Source of the DNA: Thiomargarita sp. | GTDB lineage: Bacteria; Pseudomonadota; Gammaproteobacteria; Beggiatoales; Beggiatoaceae | NCBI GenBank assembly: GCA_020726335.1 | Contig: DYSU01000006.1 | Coordinates: 3,183 to 60,131, forward strand | Reading direction: 5' to 3' | Length of the DNA stretch: 56,949 nt | In this document: positions 40,343-50,872 of the stretch, piece by piece | Layout: the number at the start of each line of letters is the position of its first letter | Position numbering within the stretch: position 1 is the stretch's first letter | Notes under the pieces: model-generated | What the model was told of the DNA's origin: nothing | The model's database searches: none | The model's input: the letters and a program-made list of their open reading frames with translations, nothing else | Program-made: the position numbers and the translations under genes

Positions 40343-40369
40343 GCGCGCTTCAATTCAACGCCACACCAT

Positions 40370-40445
40370 TCCCCGATAGCTCAGTCGGTAGAGCAAATGA
40401 CTGTTAATCATTGGGTCGCAAGTTCGAGTCTTGCTCGGGGAGCCA
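40370..40445 (+). tRNA. tRNA-Asn (GTT)
   Basis: A 76-base cloverleaf with acceptor TCCCCGA/TCGGGGA, anticodon loop CTGTTAA, discriminator G and encoded CCA. The 186 bases after it up to the DAHP synthase gene contain no other feature I can support. Confidence 0.97.
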
Positions 40446-40631
40446 ATAACCGCCTGTTTTATATAGAACTTACCTACTCCATTCGTTCGTCAAATTCATG
40501 GCACGCCAATAAATTTTCTCTTTTAAACTGCAGTTTGCATTAGGCCATGATCACCAACTGGAATCTTGGCTTGTTTATCTTGCCTGAATCGGCTAGAGTG
40601 CAAGGATTATTGACCCATCACCCACAGTCCT

Positions 40632-41687
40632 ATGAAATACCCAACCGATGACTTAAAAATTCGTGAAATCAAAGAATTGGCCAGCCCCGCGCAAGTACAT
40701 GCGAAATTGCCCATCACCGAACAAGCTTCAAAAACGGTGTTTGAATCACGCCAAGCGATTCAAAAAATTTTAGCGGGCGAAGATTTGCGCTTGTTGGTGA
40801 TTGTCGGCCCTTGTTCGGTGCATGACCCCAAAGCGGCCATGGATTATGCACAAAAACTCAAAGCCGTGCGTGATGAACTCAGCCATGAGCTGGAAATTGT
40901 CATGCGGGTTTATTTTGAAAAACCGCGCACCACGGTGGGCTGGAAAGGGTTGATCAATGACCCAACCTTAAACGACCAATTTGAAATCAACCAAGGTTTA
41001 CACTTGGCGCGAAAATTATTATTAGAAATCAATCAATTGGGCTTGCCTGCCGCCACAGAATATTTGGATTTAATCAGCCCTCAATACATTGCCGATTTAA
41101 TCAGTTGGGGCGCAATCGGCGCACGCACCACCGAAAGCCAATCACACCGCGAGCTGGCTTCGGGTTTGTCTTGTCCTGTCGGCTTTAAAAACAGCACCAA
41201 CGGCAGTTTGCGCGTGGCATTGGATGCGATTCAATCGGCTTCTCAGCCACACCATTTTTTATCCGTGACCAAAGAAGGCCATTCGGCGATTTTCTCCACC
41301 TGCGGCAACCCTGATTGCCATGTGATTTTACGCGGTGGCACGCGCCCCAATTATGATTCAGAAAGCATCAACATCGCGGCTGAAGAAATGGAAAAACTGG
41401 GGACAGCCCCACGGATGATGATTGATTTTAGCCACGCCAACAGCCGCAAACAATATCAACGACAATTGATTGTCGGACGCGATGTGGCCAATCAAATTTG
41501 TCGCGGTGATCAACGCATCATCGGTGTGATGCTGGAAAGCTTCATGGTTGCAGGCCGCCAAGAGGTGCGACCTGACCAACCCTTGGTTTATGGCCAAAGC
41601 ATCACCGATGCGTGTATTGCATGGCAAGACACCGTACCGCTGTTGCATGAGCTGGCAGAAGCCGTGCGTATTCGCCGAAGTCATTAA
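40632..41687 (+). CDS. 3-deoxy-7-phosphoheptulonate (DAHP) synthase, class I
   Basis: It condenses phosphoenolpyruvate and erythrose-4-phosphate at the head of the shikimate pathway. The 351 residues match the AroG/AroF/AroH family, with VIVGPCSVHDP, EKPRTTVGWKGLINDP, GARTTESQSHRELASGLSCPVGFKN and the metal ligands in a late DFSHANS. Which feedback type (Phe, Tyr or Trp) applies cannot be read with confidence. trpE and trpG lie 2 kb downstream. Confidence 0.95.
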   Translation: MKYPTDDLKIREIKELASPAQVHAKLPITEQASKTVFESRQAIQKILAGEDLRLLVIVGPCSVHDPKAAMDYAQKLKAVRDELSHELEIVMRVYFEKPRTTVGWKGLINDPTLNDQFEINQGLHLARKLLLEINQLGLPAATEYLDLISPQYIADLISWGAIGARTTESQSHRELASGLSCPVGFKNSTNGSLRVALDAIQSASQPHHFLSVTKEGHSAIFSTCGNPDCHVILRGGTRPNYDSESINIAAEEMEKLGTAPRMMIDFSHANSRKQYQRQLIVGRDVANQICRGDQRIIGVMLESFMVAGRQEVRPDQPLVYGQSITDACIAWQDTVPLLHELAEAVRIRRSH

Positions 41688-41753
41688 AGCCCGCTTGTAT
41701 TTCTTTTCTGTGGCAAAAAATAACATCATCTGCTACAGTGGCGCATTCTGCCT

Positions 41754-41827
41754 GCGGGTGTAGTTCAATGGTAGAACTTCAGCTTCCCAAGCTGATAGCG
41801 TGGGTTCGATTCCCATCACCCGCTCCA
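41754..41827 (+). tRNA. tRNA-Gly (CCC)
   Basis: A 74-base cloverleaf with acceptor GCGGGTG/CACCCGC, anticodon loop TTCCCAA (CCC), discriminator T and encoded CCA. TACAGT about 20 bases upstream may be its -10 box. Confidence 0.95.
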
Positions 41828-41944
41828 TAAGCCCATTCTTTTGTTCGGGTCAGCACACAAGCTGGCCATTTGAACCCGTTGATTTTATAAAAATTTCAGC
41901 TACAATAACCGCGCTTATCTTCTTTTTATTGCGAGTCTTCAATT

Positions 41945-43702
41945 TTGTCTTCAGCCGCCTTTGACCAACTGGGCTTGTCCCAACCCATTTTAACTGTCTT
42001 AAACGATGTCGGTTATGAAAGCCCTTCACCGATTCAAGCAGAAAGTATTCCTCCCTTATTACAAGGGCTTGACCTACTGGGTCAAGCACAAACAGGCACA
42101 GGCAAAACCGCCGCATTTGCCTTGCCGCTGTTATCGCGCCTTGATTTAACTCAAAGTTTGCCACAAGTTTTGGTGCTGACCCCCACCCGTGAACTGGCGA
42201 TTCAAGTGGCTGAAGCGTTTCAACGCTACGCCCATTATTTAAAGGGTTTTCATGTGTTGCCATTATACGGCGGCCAAGCCTATGACAACCAATTGCGCCA
42301 GCTCAAACGCGGTGTGCATGTGGTGGTGGGTACCCCGGGGCGGGTGATGGATCACATGCGCCGTGGCACTTTGGTGTTGGACAATTTAAGCACGTTGGTG
42401 CTGGATGAAGCCGATGAAATGTTGCGCATGGGCTTTATCGACGATGTGGAATGGATTTTAGAACACACGCCCGATGCGCGACAAATCGCGCTGTTTTCTG
42501 CCACCATTCCCTCTGAAATTCGCCATGTGGCCAAACGCTATTTAAAAAACCCTGTAGAAATCAAAATTGCTTCTAAAACCACCACCGCGACCAACATCAA
42601 TCAATATTATTGGCCTGTGACGGGCTTGCACAAGCTGGATGCCTTGACCCGCATTTTGGAAGTCGAAAATTTTGATGCGGTGTTGATTTTTGTGCGCACC
42701 AAAGTGGCGACTGAAGAATTGGCCGACAAACTGCTGGCGCGTGGCTATGCTTGCGAAGCGTTGAACGGTGATATTTCGCAAAAACTGCGCGAACGCACCA
42801 TTGAAAAACTCAAAGCCAAACAAATTGATATTGTGGTGGCCACCGATGTCGCCGCCCGTGGCTTGGATGTGTCGCGCATCAGCCATGTGATCAATTTTGA
42901 CATCCCCTATGATATCGAAGCCTATGTGCATCGCATTGGCCGCACAGGGCGTGCGGGGCGCAGTGGTGAGGCGATTTTGTTTGTTTCCCCGCGTGAACGG
43001 CGGTTGTTGGCGGCGATTGAAAAAAATACCCGCCAAAAAATTCAACCGTTGGTCTTGCCCTCGGTCAATGACATCAATGAAAAACGCATTTCAAAATTCA
43101 AGCAAAACATCAGCAAGGTATTGGCTGAAGCCGACTTGGATTTATTTTATCGCTTAATCACTGAATATGAACAAGAATTTGAAGCTGACCCCATGCAGAT
43201 TGCCGCCGCGCTGGCGTATATGGTGCAAGGCGATGTGCCGCTGTTGTTGAAAGACAAGCCGTTGCCTGTCCATGATTTTCGGGAACAAACCAGCGAAAAC
43301 CCTGATAAACCGCGTCCAAAACGCAACAAAGCGGGCGAAGAAATTGTGGCCAGCCGTGCGTTGCCACTGAAGCATTTGCCTGAGCTGGCCATGGTGCGTT
43401 ATCGCATTGATGCAGGCTATGCCCATGACATTAAACCCAGCCATGTGGTTGGCACCATCGCCAATGAGGGCGACATTGACAGTCAATACATTGGCCATAT
43501 TGAAATTTATGATGAATTTACCTGTGTTGATTTGCCTGCGGCCATTCCCGCACCCACTTTGTTGCGTTTGCAAAAAGCCTTCATCTGTGGCCGACGGATG
43601 AACTTGCAGCCATTGGACGACAACGAAGGCTTGGCAGGCTATAAAACCCGCCCCGTGCGCAAGTCTAAAAAACCCAATAAAGGGAAACGAAAATCTTATT
43701 GA
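41945..43702 (+). CDS. DEAD-box ATP-dependent RNA helicase (DeaD/CsdA-like)
   Basis: The 585 residues have the full DEAD-box set: Q motif with [16 protein letters not shown] (motif I), [16 protein letters not shown] (motif II), SAT (III), and [11 protein letters not shown] (VI), then a C-terminal DbpA-like RNA-binding domain (about 480-560) and a basic tail. This order matches DeaD/CsdA, which unwinds RNA in ribosome assembly and cold response. The start is TTG at 41945; no ATG or GTG lies near in frame. It is 10 bases ahead of trpE. Confidence 0.93.
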   Translation: MSSAAFDQLGLSQPILTVLNDVGYESPSPIQAESIPPLLQGLDLLGQAQTGTGKTAAFALPLLSRLDLTQSLPQVLVLTPTRELAIQVAEAFQRYAHYLKGFHVLPLYGGQAYDNQLRQLKRGVHVVVGTPGRVMDHMRRGTLVLDNLSTLVLDEADEMLRMGFIDDVEWILEHTPDARQIALFSATIPSEIRHVAKRYLKNPVEIKIASKTTTATNINQYYWPVTGLHKLDALTRILEVENFDAVLIFVRTKVATEELADKLLARGYACEALNGDISQKLRERTIEKLKAKQIDIVVATDVAARGLDVSRISHVINFDIPYDIEAYVHRIGRTGRAGRSGEAILFVSPRERRLLAAIEKNTRQKIQPLVLPSVNDINEKRISKFKQNISKVLAEADLDLFYRLITEYEQEFEADPMQIAAALAYMVQGDVPLLLKDKPLPVHDFREQTSENPDKPRPKRNKAGEEIVASRALPLKHLPELAMVRYRIDAGYAHDIKPSHVVGTIANEGDIDSQYIGHIEIYDEFTCVDLPAAIPAPTLLRLQKAFICGRRMNLQPLDDNEGLAGYKTRPVRKSKKPNKGKRKSY

Positions 43703-43712
43703 AGGATCGTTT

Positions 43713-45248
43713 GTGACACCTAAACAATATCAACAACTTGTCGAACAAGGCTATAACCGCATCCCGATTCAACGGGAAATTTTGGCCGATTTAGACACGC
43801 CCGTCAGCGCGTATTTGAAAGTGGCCAAAGGCGCGTATTCGTATTTATTGGAATCGGTGCAAGGCGGCGAACGTTGGGGGCGTTATTCCATCATTGGTTT
43901 ACCGGCCAAAACGGTGATTAAAATTTATCAGCGAAAAGTGCAAATTTGGCAACATAGGCACATGATTCAAACTGAAACGGTTGCCAATCCACTGGATTGG
44001 GTGGCCGCCTATCAGCAACAATTCAAAGTGCCACAACTCTATGATTTACCTAAATTTACGGGCGGTTTGGTGGGCTATTTTGGCTATGAGTGCATTCGCT
44101 ATATTGAACCGCGTTTGGGCGAGGATTGTCACGCCGACCCCTTGCAAACCCCTGATATTGTGTTGATGTTGTCCGAAGAATTGTTGGTATTCGATAATTT
44201 AAGCGGCAAATTGTATTGCATTGTCCACGCCGACAGCGCGCAAACAGATGCCTTGGCTTTGGCGCAACAACGGCTGGACAAGCTGATTCGTGATTTGGCT
44301 GAATGCGCCTTCAAGTTGGAAACCGAAAAGCGCGCCGACACCGTGGATTGTCCGCCGATTGAAGAAAACGATTTTATATCGGGTTTTACTGAAGCGGCTT
44401 TTCAACAGGCGGTGCGAAAAATCAAAGATTATATTGTCGCAGGTGATGTGATGCAAGTGGTGTTGTCGCAACGGCTGTCGATTGCCACTTCAGCACAGCC
44501 TTTGAATATATACCGTGCGTTGCGCACCTTAAATCCATCGCCCTATATGTATTATTTAGATTTAGGGGATTTTCATGTCGTGGGTTCAAGCCCTGAAGTG
44601 TTGGTGTGTGTGGAGCAAGGGCAAATCACGGTGCGCCCGATTGCAGGCACGCGGCCACGCGGGGCAACAGCGGAAGACGACAAGCGTTTAGAGCAGGATT
44701 TATTGGCCGACAGCAAAGAAATCGCAGAACATTTGATGTTGATTGATTTGGGTCGCAACGATGTTGGGCGCGTGGCGCAAACGGGTACGGTTAGGGTCAC
44801 TGAAAAAATGATTGTCGAACGCTATTCGCATGTGATGCACATCGTTTCCAATGTCACAGGCCATACAAAAGCGCATGTGAATGCGATGGATGTGTTGAAA
44901 GCGACTTTTCCCGCAGGCACCTTAAGCGGCGCGCCCAAAGTGCGGGCATTGGAAATCATCGACGAATTAGAACCTGTCAAACGCGGCGTGTATTCTGGCG
45001 CAGTGGGCTATTATGCGTGGAATGGCGATTTGAACACCGCGATTGCGATTCGCACCGCCGTGATTAAAGACCACATGTTGCACATCCAAGCGGGCGCAGG
45101 CATTGTCGCTGATTCTTTGCCACAATCAGAATGGGATGAAACCATGAATAAAGCGCGGGCGATGTTCAAAGCGGTGGCAATGGCCACCCGCCATAAAACC
45201 CTGTGGTTTATAGCCAAAGAGGACGGCAAACATGTTGTTAATGATTGA
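43713..45248 (+). CDS. trpE: Anthranilate synthase component I
   Basis: With TrpG it converts chorismate to anthranilate for tryptophan. The 511 residues have the N-terminal feedback domain (the [18 protein letters not shown] entry) and a C-terminal chorismate-binding domain with [26 protein letters not shown] and [11 protein letters not shown]. The start is GTG at 43713 with GAAGGA ahead. Its end overlaps trpG by 17 bases. No leader peptide or trp attenuator was seen in the 10 bases between the helicase gene and trpE. Confidence 0.96.
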   Translation: MTPKQYQQLVEQGYNRIPIQREILADLDTPVSAYLKVAKGAYSYLLESVQGGERWGRYSIIGLPAKTVIKIYQRKVQIWQHRHMIQTETVANPLDWVAAYQQQFKVPQLYDLPKFTGGLVGYFGYECIRYIEPRLGEDCHADPLQTPDIVLMLSEELLVFDNLSGKLYCIVHADSAQTDALALAQQRLDKLIRDLAECAFKLETEKRADTVDCPPIEENDFISGFTEAAFQQAVRKIKDYIVAGDVMQVVLSQRLSIATSAQPLNIYRALRTLNPSPYMYYLDLGDFHVVGSSPEVLVCVEQGQITVRPIAGTRPRGATAEDDKRLEQDLLADSKEIAEHLMLIDLGRNDVGRVAQTGTVRVTEKMIVERYSHVMHIVSNVTGHTKAHVNAMDVLKATFPAGTLSGAPKVRALEIIDELEPVKRGVYSGAVGYYAWNGDLNTAIAIRTAVIKDHMLHIQAGAGIVADSLPQSEWDETMNKARAMFKAVAMATRHKTLWFIAKEDGKHVVND

Positions 45249-45813
45249 TAATTATGACTCTTTTACCTACAACTTGGTGCAATATTTTGCTGAATTGGGG
45301 GCAAAAGTCGAGGTGGTGCGCAACGATTGTGTGACCGTGGCCGACATCGCGCAAATGCAACCGCAACACATTGTCATTTCGCCAGGCCCTTGCACGCCCA
45401 ATGAAGCGGGTATTTCGGTGGAAACCATCAAAACTTTTGCGGGCAAAATTCCGATTTTGGGCGTGTGTTTGGGACACCAAAGCATAGGGCAAGCGTTTGG
45501 TGGCCACATTGTCCGCGCCAAACAACTGATGCACGGCAAAACATCCATGGTCTATCATCATGGCCAAGGTGTGTTTCATGGCTTGCCCAGCCCGTATCAA
45601 GTCACGCGCTACCATTCTTTGGTGATTGAACAAGCCCGTTTGCCCGATTGTTTGACCATCACCGCATGGACTCAAAACGCAGACGGCTCTTTGGATGAAA
45701 TCATGGGCGTGCGCCACAAAACGCGGGCGGTGCAAGGGGTGCAATTTCATCCTGAATCTATTTTGACCGATCACGGCCATCAACTGTTGGACAATTTTTT
45801 ACAAGGAGCTTGA
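45232..45813 (+). CDS. trpG: Anthranilate/aminodeoxychorismate synthase glutamine amidotransferase component
   Basis: A 193-residue class I amidotransferase. The triad is Cys in LGVCLGHQ, and His and Glu in FHPES near the end. Oxyanion motif [11 protein letters not shown] and substrate contact RYHSLV are present. The overlap with trpE argues for TrpG, though the same protein can serve as PabA in folate synthesis. The usual trpD and trpC do not follow; pilB begins one base after the stop. Confidence 0.95.
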   Translation: MLLMIDNYDSFTYNLVQYFAELGAKVEVVRNDCVTVADIAQMQPQHIVISPGPCTPNEAGISVETIKTFAGKIPILGVCLGHQSIGQAFGGHIVRAKQLMHGKTSMVYHHGQGVFHGLPSPYQVTRYHSLVIEQARLPDCLTITAWTQNADGSLDEIMGVRHKTRAVQGVQFHPESILTDHGHQLLDNFLQGA

Positions 45814-45814
45814 T

Positions 45815-47617
45815 ATGGCGGATGTTTTGCCTTTGACAGGTTTACTTAAGCCCTTGGTGGATAACAATTTATTGGCCGAAGTGGTGGCCAAAGATTTATA
45901 CGAAAAAATCAAAGGCAAGCCCCATATTTCTGTGGTCAAATTGTTGGTCGAGCAAAAAAAGGTGGCGGCTGACGAAATAGCGATGCAAGCGGCGTATCAT
46001 TACGCGCTGCCGTTGGTTGACATTGAAGCGGTTGCATTGGACAGAGATTTAATCGCCAAAATGGACGGCATCGACAAAGATAAAAAAGACAGCAAAGTGT
46101 CGGGTGAGCAGTTCATCCGCAAATACACGGCCTTACCCTTGTTTCAGCGCGGCAACATGCTCTATGTCGCGGTGGCTGACCCCGCCAATGACGATGAATT
46201 GCGCAAAAACATTGGCTTGCGTACCCAAACCAAAGTTGAATTGGTGTTGGCCAATTATGAACGTCTGCTCAAAGTGATTGACAAGGCCTTGGAAGAAGCC
46301 GACACCAAGATGTCAGATTTTTCCAGCGACGAATTTTCTGATTTGGACGATTTAGAACTCAATGAAGAAACGGGTTCAGAAACGTCAGCCGATGAAGAAT
46401 CGGGCGAAGATGCCCCTGTGGTACGCTTTGTCAATAAAATGCTCACCGATGCCATTCGCATGGGCGCGTCAGATTTACATTTTGAACCCTACGAAAAATA
46501 TTATCGCGTGCGTTTTCGCGTCGATGGTATTTTAAAAACGGCGGCCAAACCGCCGTTGTCGTTGCGGCTAAAAATTGCCGCACGGATTAAAGTGATGTCG
46601 CGCCTTGATGTGTCAGAACGGCGCGTGCCACAAGATGGGCGGATCAAACTCAAGCTGTCAAAAACAAAATCCATTGATTTTCGCGTCAGCACCTGTCCCA
46701 CCTTGTTTGGCGAAAAAACCGTGATGCGGATTTTAGATTCCGATTCGGGCGCGCTGGACATCAATAAACTGGGTTACGAAGAGGAGCAGAAAAAGCTGTA
46801 TTTAGAGGCCTTGGCCAATCCCTATGGCATGGTGTTGGTCACAGGCCCCACGGGGAGCGGTAAAACCGTTTCGTTGTATACGGGGATTAACATTCTCAAT
46901 CAAGAAGGGGTGAACATCTCCACCGCCGAAGACCCTGTGGAAATCAACTTGCCGGGGGTTAATCAAGTCCAAATTGATGAAAAAACAGGCATGACTTTTG
47001 ATAAAGCTTTAAAAGCTTTTTTGCGGCAAGACCCCGATATTATTTTGGTGGGTGAGATTCGTGACATCGTCACGGGCAGCATTGCCATTAAAGCCGCCAG
47101 CACGGGGCATTTGGTGATGGCCACGTTGCACACCAACGATGCGCCACAAACCTTAAGTCGGATGATTGATATGGGGCTGGCACCGTTTGCCATCGCCACG
47201 GCGGTCAATCTCATCATGGCACAACGCTTGTGTCGCCGTCTGTGTTCATATTGCAAAGTGGCGATGACCGTCGTCAACGATTTGGTGAAAGACCAAGAGC
47301 GTGAAGTGTTGCGGCAAAGTTTATTGGAAGAAGGCTTTACTGCAACGCAGTTGGATAACCCCACTTTTCAGTTGTACCGTGCCAGCCATGAGGGGTGCAA
47401 CAATTGTTCAGGCGGTTATAAAGGTCGGGTCGGGATTTATCAAGTGATGCCGATTTCAGATGAAATGCGTCGTTTGATTATCGGCGGTGCCAACGCGGTG
47501 CAATTGGCTGACCAAGCGCGCAAAGAAGGGATTCCTGACTTACGCCAATCAGGATTAAAAAAAGTAGCCGATGGCATCACCAGCATGTCTGAAGTCAACC
47601 GTGTGACACAGGAATAG
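45815..47617 (+). CDS. pilB: Type IV pilus assembly ATPase PilB
   Basis: PilB powers pilus extension from the cytoplasmic side. The 600 residues have an N-terminal MshE-like domain, an acidic linker (about 160-200), and a secretion ATPase core with Walker A GPTGSGKT at 344-351, the Asp box, Walker B ILVGEIRD, the His box and the tetracysteine zinc site (CRRLCSYC and CNNC). A strong AAGGAG lies 8 bases ahead of the ATG. pilC follows 4 bases later; pilA and pilD are not in the window. Confidence 0.96.
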   Translation: MADVLPLTGLLKPLVDNNLLAEVVAKDLYEKIKGKPHISVVKLLVEQKKVAADEIAMQAAYHYALPLVDIEAVALDRDLIAKMDGIDKDKKDSKVSGEQFIRKYTALPLFQRGNMLYVAVADPANDDELRKNIGLRTQTKVELVLANYERLLKVIDKALEEADTKMSDFSSDEFSDLDDLELNEETGSETSADEESGEDAPVVRFVNKMLTDAIRMGASDLHFEPYEKYYRVRFRVDGILKTAAKPPLSLRLKIAARIKVMSRLDVSERRVPQDGRIKLKLSKTKSIDFRVSTCPTLFGEKTVMRILDSDSGALDINKLGYEEEQKKLYLEALANPYGMVLVTGPTGSGKTVSLYTGINILNQEGVNISTAEDPVEINLPGVNQVQIDEKTGMTFDKALKAFLRQDPDIILVGEIRDIVTGSIAIKAASTGHLVMATLHTNDAPQTLSRMIDMGLAPFAIATAVNLIMAQRLCRRLCSYCKVAMTVVNDLVKDQEREVLRQSLLEEGFTATQLDNPTFQLYRASHEGCNNCSGGYKGRVGIYQVMPISDEMRRLIIGGANAVQLADQARKEGIPDLRQSGLKKVADGITSMSEVNRVTQE

Positions 47618-47621
47618 CAAC

Positions 47622-48863
47622 ATGGCAGAAAAGACCCTCCAACCCACAAAAAAAGAGCAGATTTTCATTTGGACGGCAGAAAACAAATCCAAACAAACCA
47701 GCAAAGGTGAAATGTCTGCGCCCACTGAAGCCGTGGTGCGGGTGCGTTTGCGTCGTCAAGGTTTGATCAACATCAAAGTCAAGAAAAAACCCAAGCCGTT
47801 GTTTGGCTCAGGCGGTGGCGGCAAAGCGATTTCCACAGCGGACATCGCCGTGTTTGCCCGTCAATTGGCGGTGATGATGTCATCGGGGGTACCGCTGGTT
47901 CAATCCTTTGATATTGTTGGCAAAGGCCATGAAAATAAGAAGATGCAAGCCTTGATTATGGATGTCAAAAACAACATTGAAGGCGGTTCGACTCTGGCTG
48001 AATCCTTGCGCCGCCATCCCTTGCATTTTGACGAATTGTTTTGCAATTTGGTGGAAGCGGGCGAACAAGCGGGGATTTTAGAATCTTTGCTAGATAAAAT
48101 AGCCACTTACAAAGAAAAAAGCGAATCCATGCGCAAAAAGGTCAAAAAAGCCTTGAGCTATCCCATTGCCGTTATCATCGTTGCGTTCATCATCACCGCA
48201 ATTTTAATGATTTTCGTTGTGCCTGTGTTCGCCGACATGTTCAAAGAGATGGGCAATGCCGAATTGCCTGCGATAACCCAAGGGGTGGTCGTCCTTTCCA
48301 ATGCGTTTGTCAATTATTGGCACCTCATTTTTGGCTCAATGGGTGCTTTCATTTATGCGTTTAAAGAGACCAAAAGGCGGTCCATCAAATTTCAACACGC
48401 GCTCCAACGGCTGTCATTAAAATTGCCGATTGTCGGCGAAATTCTGAATAAATCAGCCATTGCCCGTTTTGCGCGCACCTTGGCCACCATGTTTGCCGCA
48501 GGCACGCCGCTGGTGGAAGCGATGGATTCGGTTGCAGGCGCGACGGGCAATATCGTTTATTCGTCAGCCGTGTTGAAAATGAAAGAAGACATCGCCACGG
48601 GAACACAATTGGCCGTCAGTATGCGCGACACCGATGTGTTTCCCAACATGGTGGTGCAAATGGTGTCCATCGGCGAAGAATCAGGCTCTATTGACACCAT
48701 GTTAGGCAAAGTGGCTGATTTTTATGAAGAAGAAGTGGATAACTTGGTGGATTCACTCAGCAGTTTGATGGAACCGATGATCATGGCTTTTTTAGGCGTG
48801 GTCATCGGCGGCTTGGTGGTGGCGATGTACATGCCCATCTTCAAACTGGGTTCAGTTATTTAA
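47622..48863 (+). CDS. pilC: Type IV pilus inner-membrane platform protein PilC
   Basis: The 413 residues contain two GSPF domains (about 70-195 and 275-400), each with the LAVMMSSGVPLVQSFD or LATMFAAGTPLVEAMD type entry, and three membrane helices. PilC is the platform on which PilB turns pilin subunits into the fibre. pilD, the usual next gene, is missing. Its 3' end overlaps the convergent transglutaminase gene by 8 bases. Confidence 0.96.
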   Translation: MAEKTLQPTKKEQIFIWTAENKSKQTSKGEMSAPTEAVVRVRLRRQGLINIKVKKKPKPLFGSGGGGKAISTADIAVFARQLAVMMSSGVPLVQSFDIVGKGHENKKMQALIMDVKNNIEGGSTLAESLRRHPLHFDELFCNLVEAGEQAGILESLLDKIATYKEKSESMRKKVKKALSYPIAVIIVAFIITAILMIFVVPVFADMFKEMGNAELPAITQGVVVLSNAFVNYWHLIFGSMGAFIYAFKETKRRSIKFQHALQRLSLKLPIVGEILNKSAIARFARTLATMFAAGTPLVEAMDSVAGATGNIVYSSAVLKMKEDIATGTQLAVSMRDTDVFPNMVVQMVSIGEESGSIDTMLGKVADFYEEEVDNLVDSLSSLMEPMIMAFLGVVIGGLVVAMYMPIFKLGSVI

Positions 48864-50787
48864 CCGCTGTTGCCGCTTGCAACCACTGTTGTATTGCCTC
48901 TTGCAACGCCTGTTGTTCCTCAAGGCTCAATCCTTTTGCGTCAAAACGGTTTTGTTGATGCACGCGTAACCACGGTTGCAACAGGGGCGCATTGGGCAAG
49001 TGCGCTTGGTAGCGGCTTAAAATCTGCGGCAAGGTTTCGCCTGCGGCCATCGGCCAACCTTGTTGTTTCATCCAAGCCAATATCTCATCAAAATCATGCG
49101 CTTGTTCAGATATTGCCGCGTTTTTGCCGGCAACAGGCCGTTTTTTGCGATGGCGCAATTGCCCATACAATAACGCCAACAAGGGCAACAAACCCCACAA
49201 TAAATAAGCGTGATTTTTCTGTTGTTGCTCACGCCATTGCCAGCGATTAAATCGATAAAAAACCCATGAAAACAAGTCATTAACCGCTGTCCAATAATGT
49301 GACTGGCGTGCGCTTTCACGGTCATACCACTCAGCAGGCGTGTTGTCAATTTCTTGCCATTGGCCGTCAATGTAGGCCAGCGTCCACGCATGGGCATGGC
49401 GGCGGCGCACCAAATAGCGTGATTGCCAAAAACTGTATTCTTGCGCCACATAACCTGTGGCATAGCGGGTCGGCACCTGGGCCAAACGCAACAACAGCGT
49501 GGTGGCGGTGGCAAAATATTCGCAATGGCCTGCTTTGTCTCGGGTCAAAAACTGGCTCAACGCGGTTTTTTCTGGCGGGGTTTTTTTAAGATTCAAATCA
49601 TAACGAAACCCTTGGGCAAAAAAATCTCCAATGATTTTAACCGCTTGCTTTGGGCTGGCGGTGGCCAGTTGTAATGGCTCCGCCAGTTTTTTAAGTGGCG
49701 CGTCCTCATTGACAGGCAAGCTTAAATCTTCAGCCATGGGCGGTTGGTCTAAACTGCCTGCGCCATAATCTGCGCTGTATTGTAAAAAAGCAGGTGCATC
49801 ATGCACTTGTACCACGCCATAGGGATTTTGGCCAAGGTTTAAATCAAAGGCAAACGCCAGCGCGTGGCTGCGATTGGGCAGGGGCAACAGGGGGTTTTTG
49901 CTGGGGCTTTGCATTTCTACTGTTATTTTGAGCGCATCATCAACCGTTTGCCATGCCATGCGGTGATTTTTCAGTTCGATGGGGGTGAAGGCGCGGTTGC
50001 CACTGCTGAACCACGCGCCGTTAAAATAACGGTTATAGCTGGTTTCGCGCAATAACAACGGCTCACGCGATTGCAGACGAAACAACACGTTGTCTGATAA
50101 TTTAAGCCCGCCAATGTCGCCGATGGCGGTGGTTTGTTGATAGGGGTCATGGTTTCGCCAATAGCTTGACAGCCAGTCAACCAGCCATTGTTCCATTTGT
50201 TGGTTCAGTTGTTGTAACGCCATTTGATGGGCATAAGTCAATAACCACGCCAACAGCAATAAACCGCCCCAGTGCTTTATCGCCACAGCACGGCGATGAT
50301 GCCACAGCCCCCAACTGACAAGCCCGATGACGGCAGGCAAATAGGCACTGGCTTGTTGCGGGTTGACACTGCTGGCCACCAAACAAATCAGCACATAAAC
50401 ATAACTAAAATCAATGCGTTGTTTGACATTTGTCCGTTTACGTAACGACCAGAATAAAGCCGTCATGGGGATGCGACCCTCGCTGCTGTAATATTGGCTC
50501 AATAACAGCAGAAAAAAACCAAACGGTAAGCCTTTGATTAAAGTATATAAACTGCTGAATGATTCTTGCAAAAACCAATAACCGCTGATGGCCAGCATTA
50601 AAATAGCTGATAAATCAACCAGTTGATTAAAATCTTTGTCACTGATGTCCCAGCGACTGCGCAACCAATGCGGGCTTTCCAACGCCAAACCCAGCAACAC
50701 CGCCCACAGCAAAAAATCGCTTTGCCAACCCCAAAACAACAACAAGGTCAGCAAAAAAAAGGGGGGTAAACGGGGTTTAGCGTCCAT
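48856..50787 (-). CDS. Membrane transglutaminase-like protein (TgpA/DUF3488 family)
   Basis: The 643 residues begin with five or six hydrophobic segments (DUF3488 part, to about 190), followed by a periplasmic transglutaminase-like domain with the triad Cys422 (GHCEYFAT), His466 (HAHAW) and Asp481 (EIDNTP), another membrane helix near 525, and a DUF4129-like cytoplasmic tail. TgpA proteins have protein-crosslinking or peptidase roles in gammaproteobacteria and often sit with MoxR ATPases; neither partner is present here. Confidence 0.9.
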   Translation of the reverse strand: MDAKPRLPPFFLLTLLLFWGWQSDFLLWAVLLGLALESPHWLRSRWDISDKDFNQLVDLSAILMLAISGYWFLQESFSSLYTLIKGLPFGFFLLLLSQYYSSEGRIPMTALFWSLRKRTNVKQRIDFSYVYVLICLVASSVNPQQASAYLPAVIGLVSWGLWHHRRAVAIKHWGGLLLLAWLLTYAHQMALQQLNQQMEQWLVDWLSSYWRNHDPYQQTTAIGDIGGLKLSDNVLFRLQSREPLLLRETSYNRYFNGAWFSSGNRAFTPIELKNHRMAWQTVDDALKITVEMQSPSKNPLLPLPNRSHALAFAFDLNLGQNPYGVVQVHDAPAFLQYSADYGAGSLDQPPMAEDLSLPVNEDAPLKKLAEPLQLATASPKQAVKIIGDFFAQGFRYDLNLKKTPPEKTALSQFLTRDKAGHCEYFATATTLLLRLAQVPTRYATGYVAQEYSFWQSRYLVRRRHAHAWTLAYIDGQWQEIDNTPAEWYDRESARQSHYWTAVNDLFSWVFYRFNRWQWREQQQKNHAYLLWGLLPLLALLYGQLRHRKKRPVAGKNAAISEQAHDFDEILAWMKQQGWPMAAGETLPQILSRYQAHLPNAPLLQPWLRVHQQNRFDAKGLSLEEQQALQEAIQQWLQAATAVK

Positions 50788-50872
50788 GGGCTGTCCATAA
50801 ACAAAATAGAATTGTCATCATATTTGCATTCGATGCTAAAATTATCGGGTTTTTATTGCACGGGTTTCGCCA

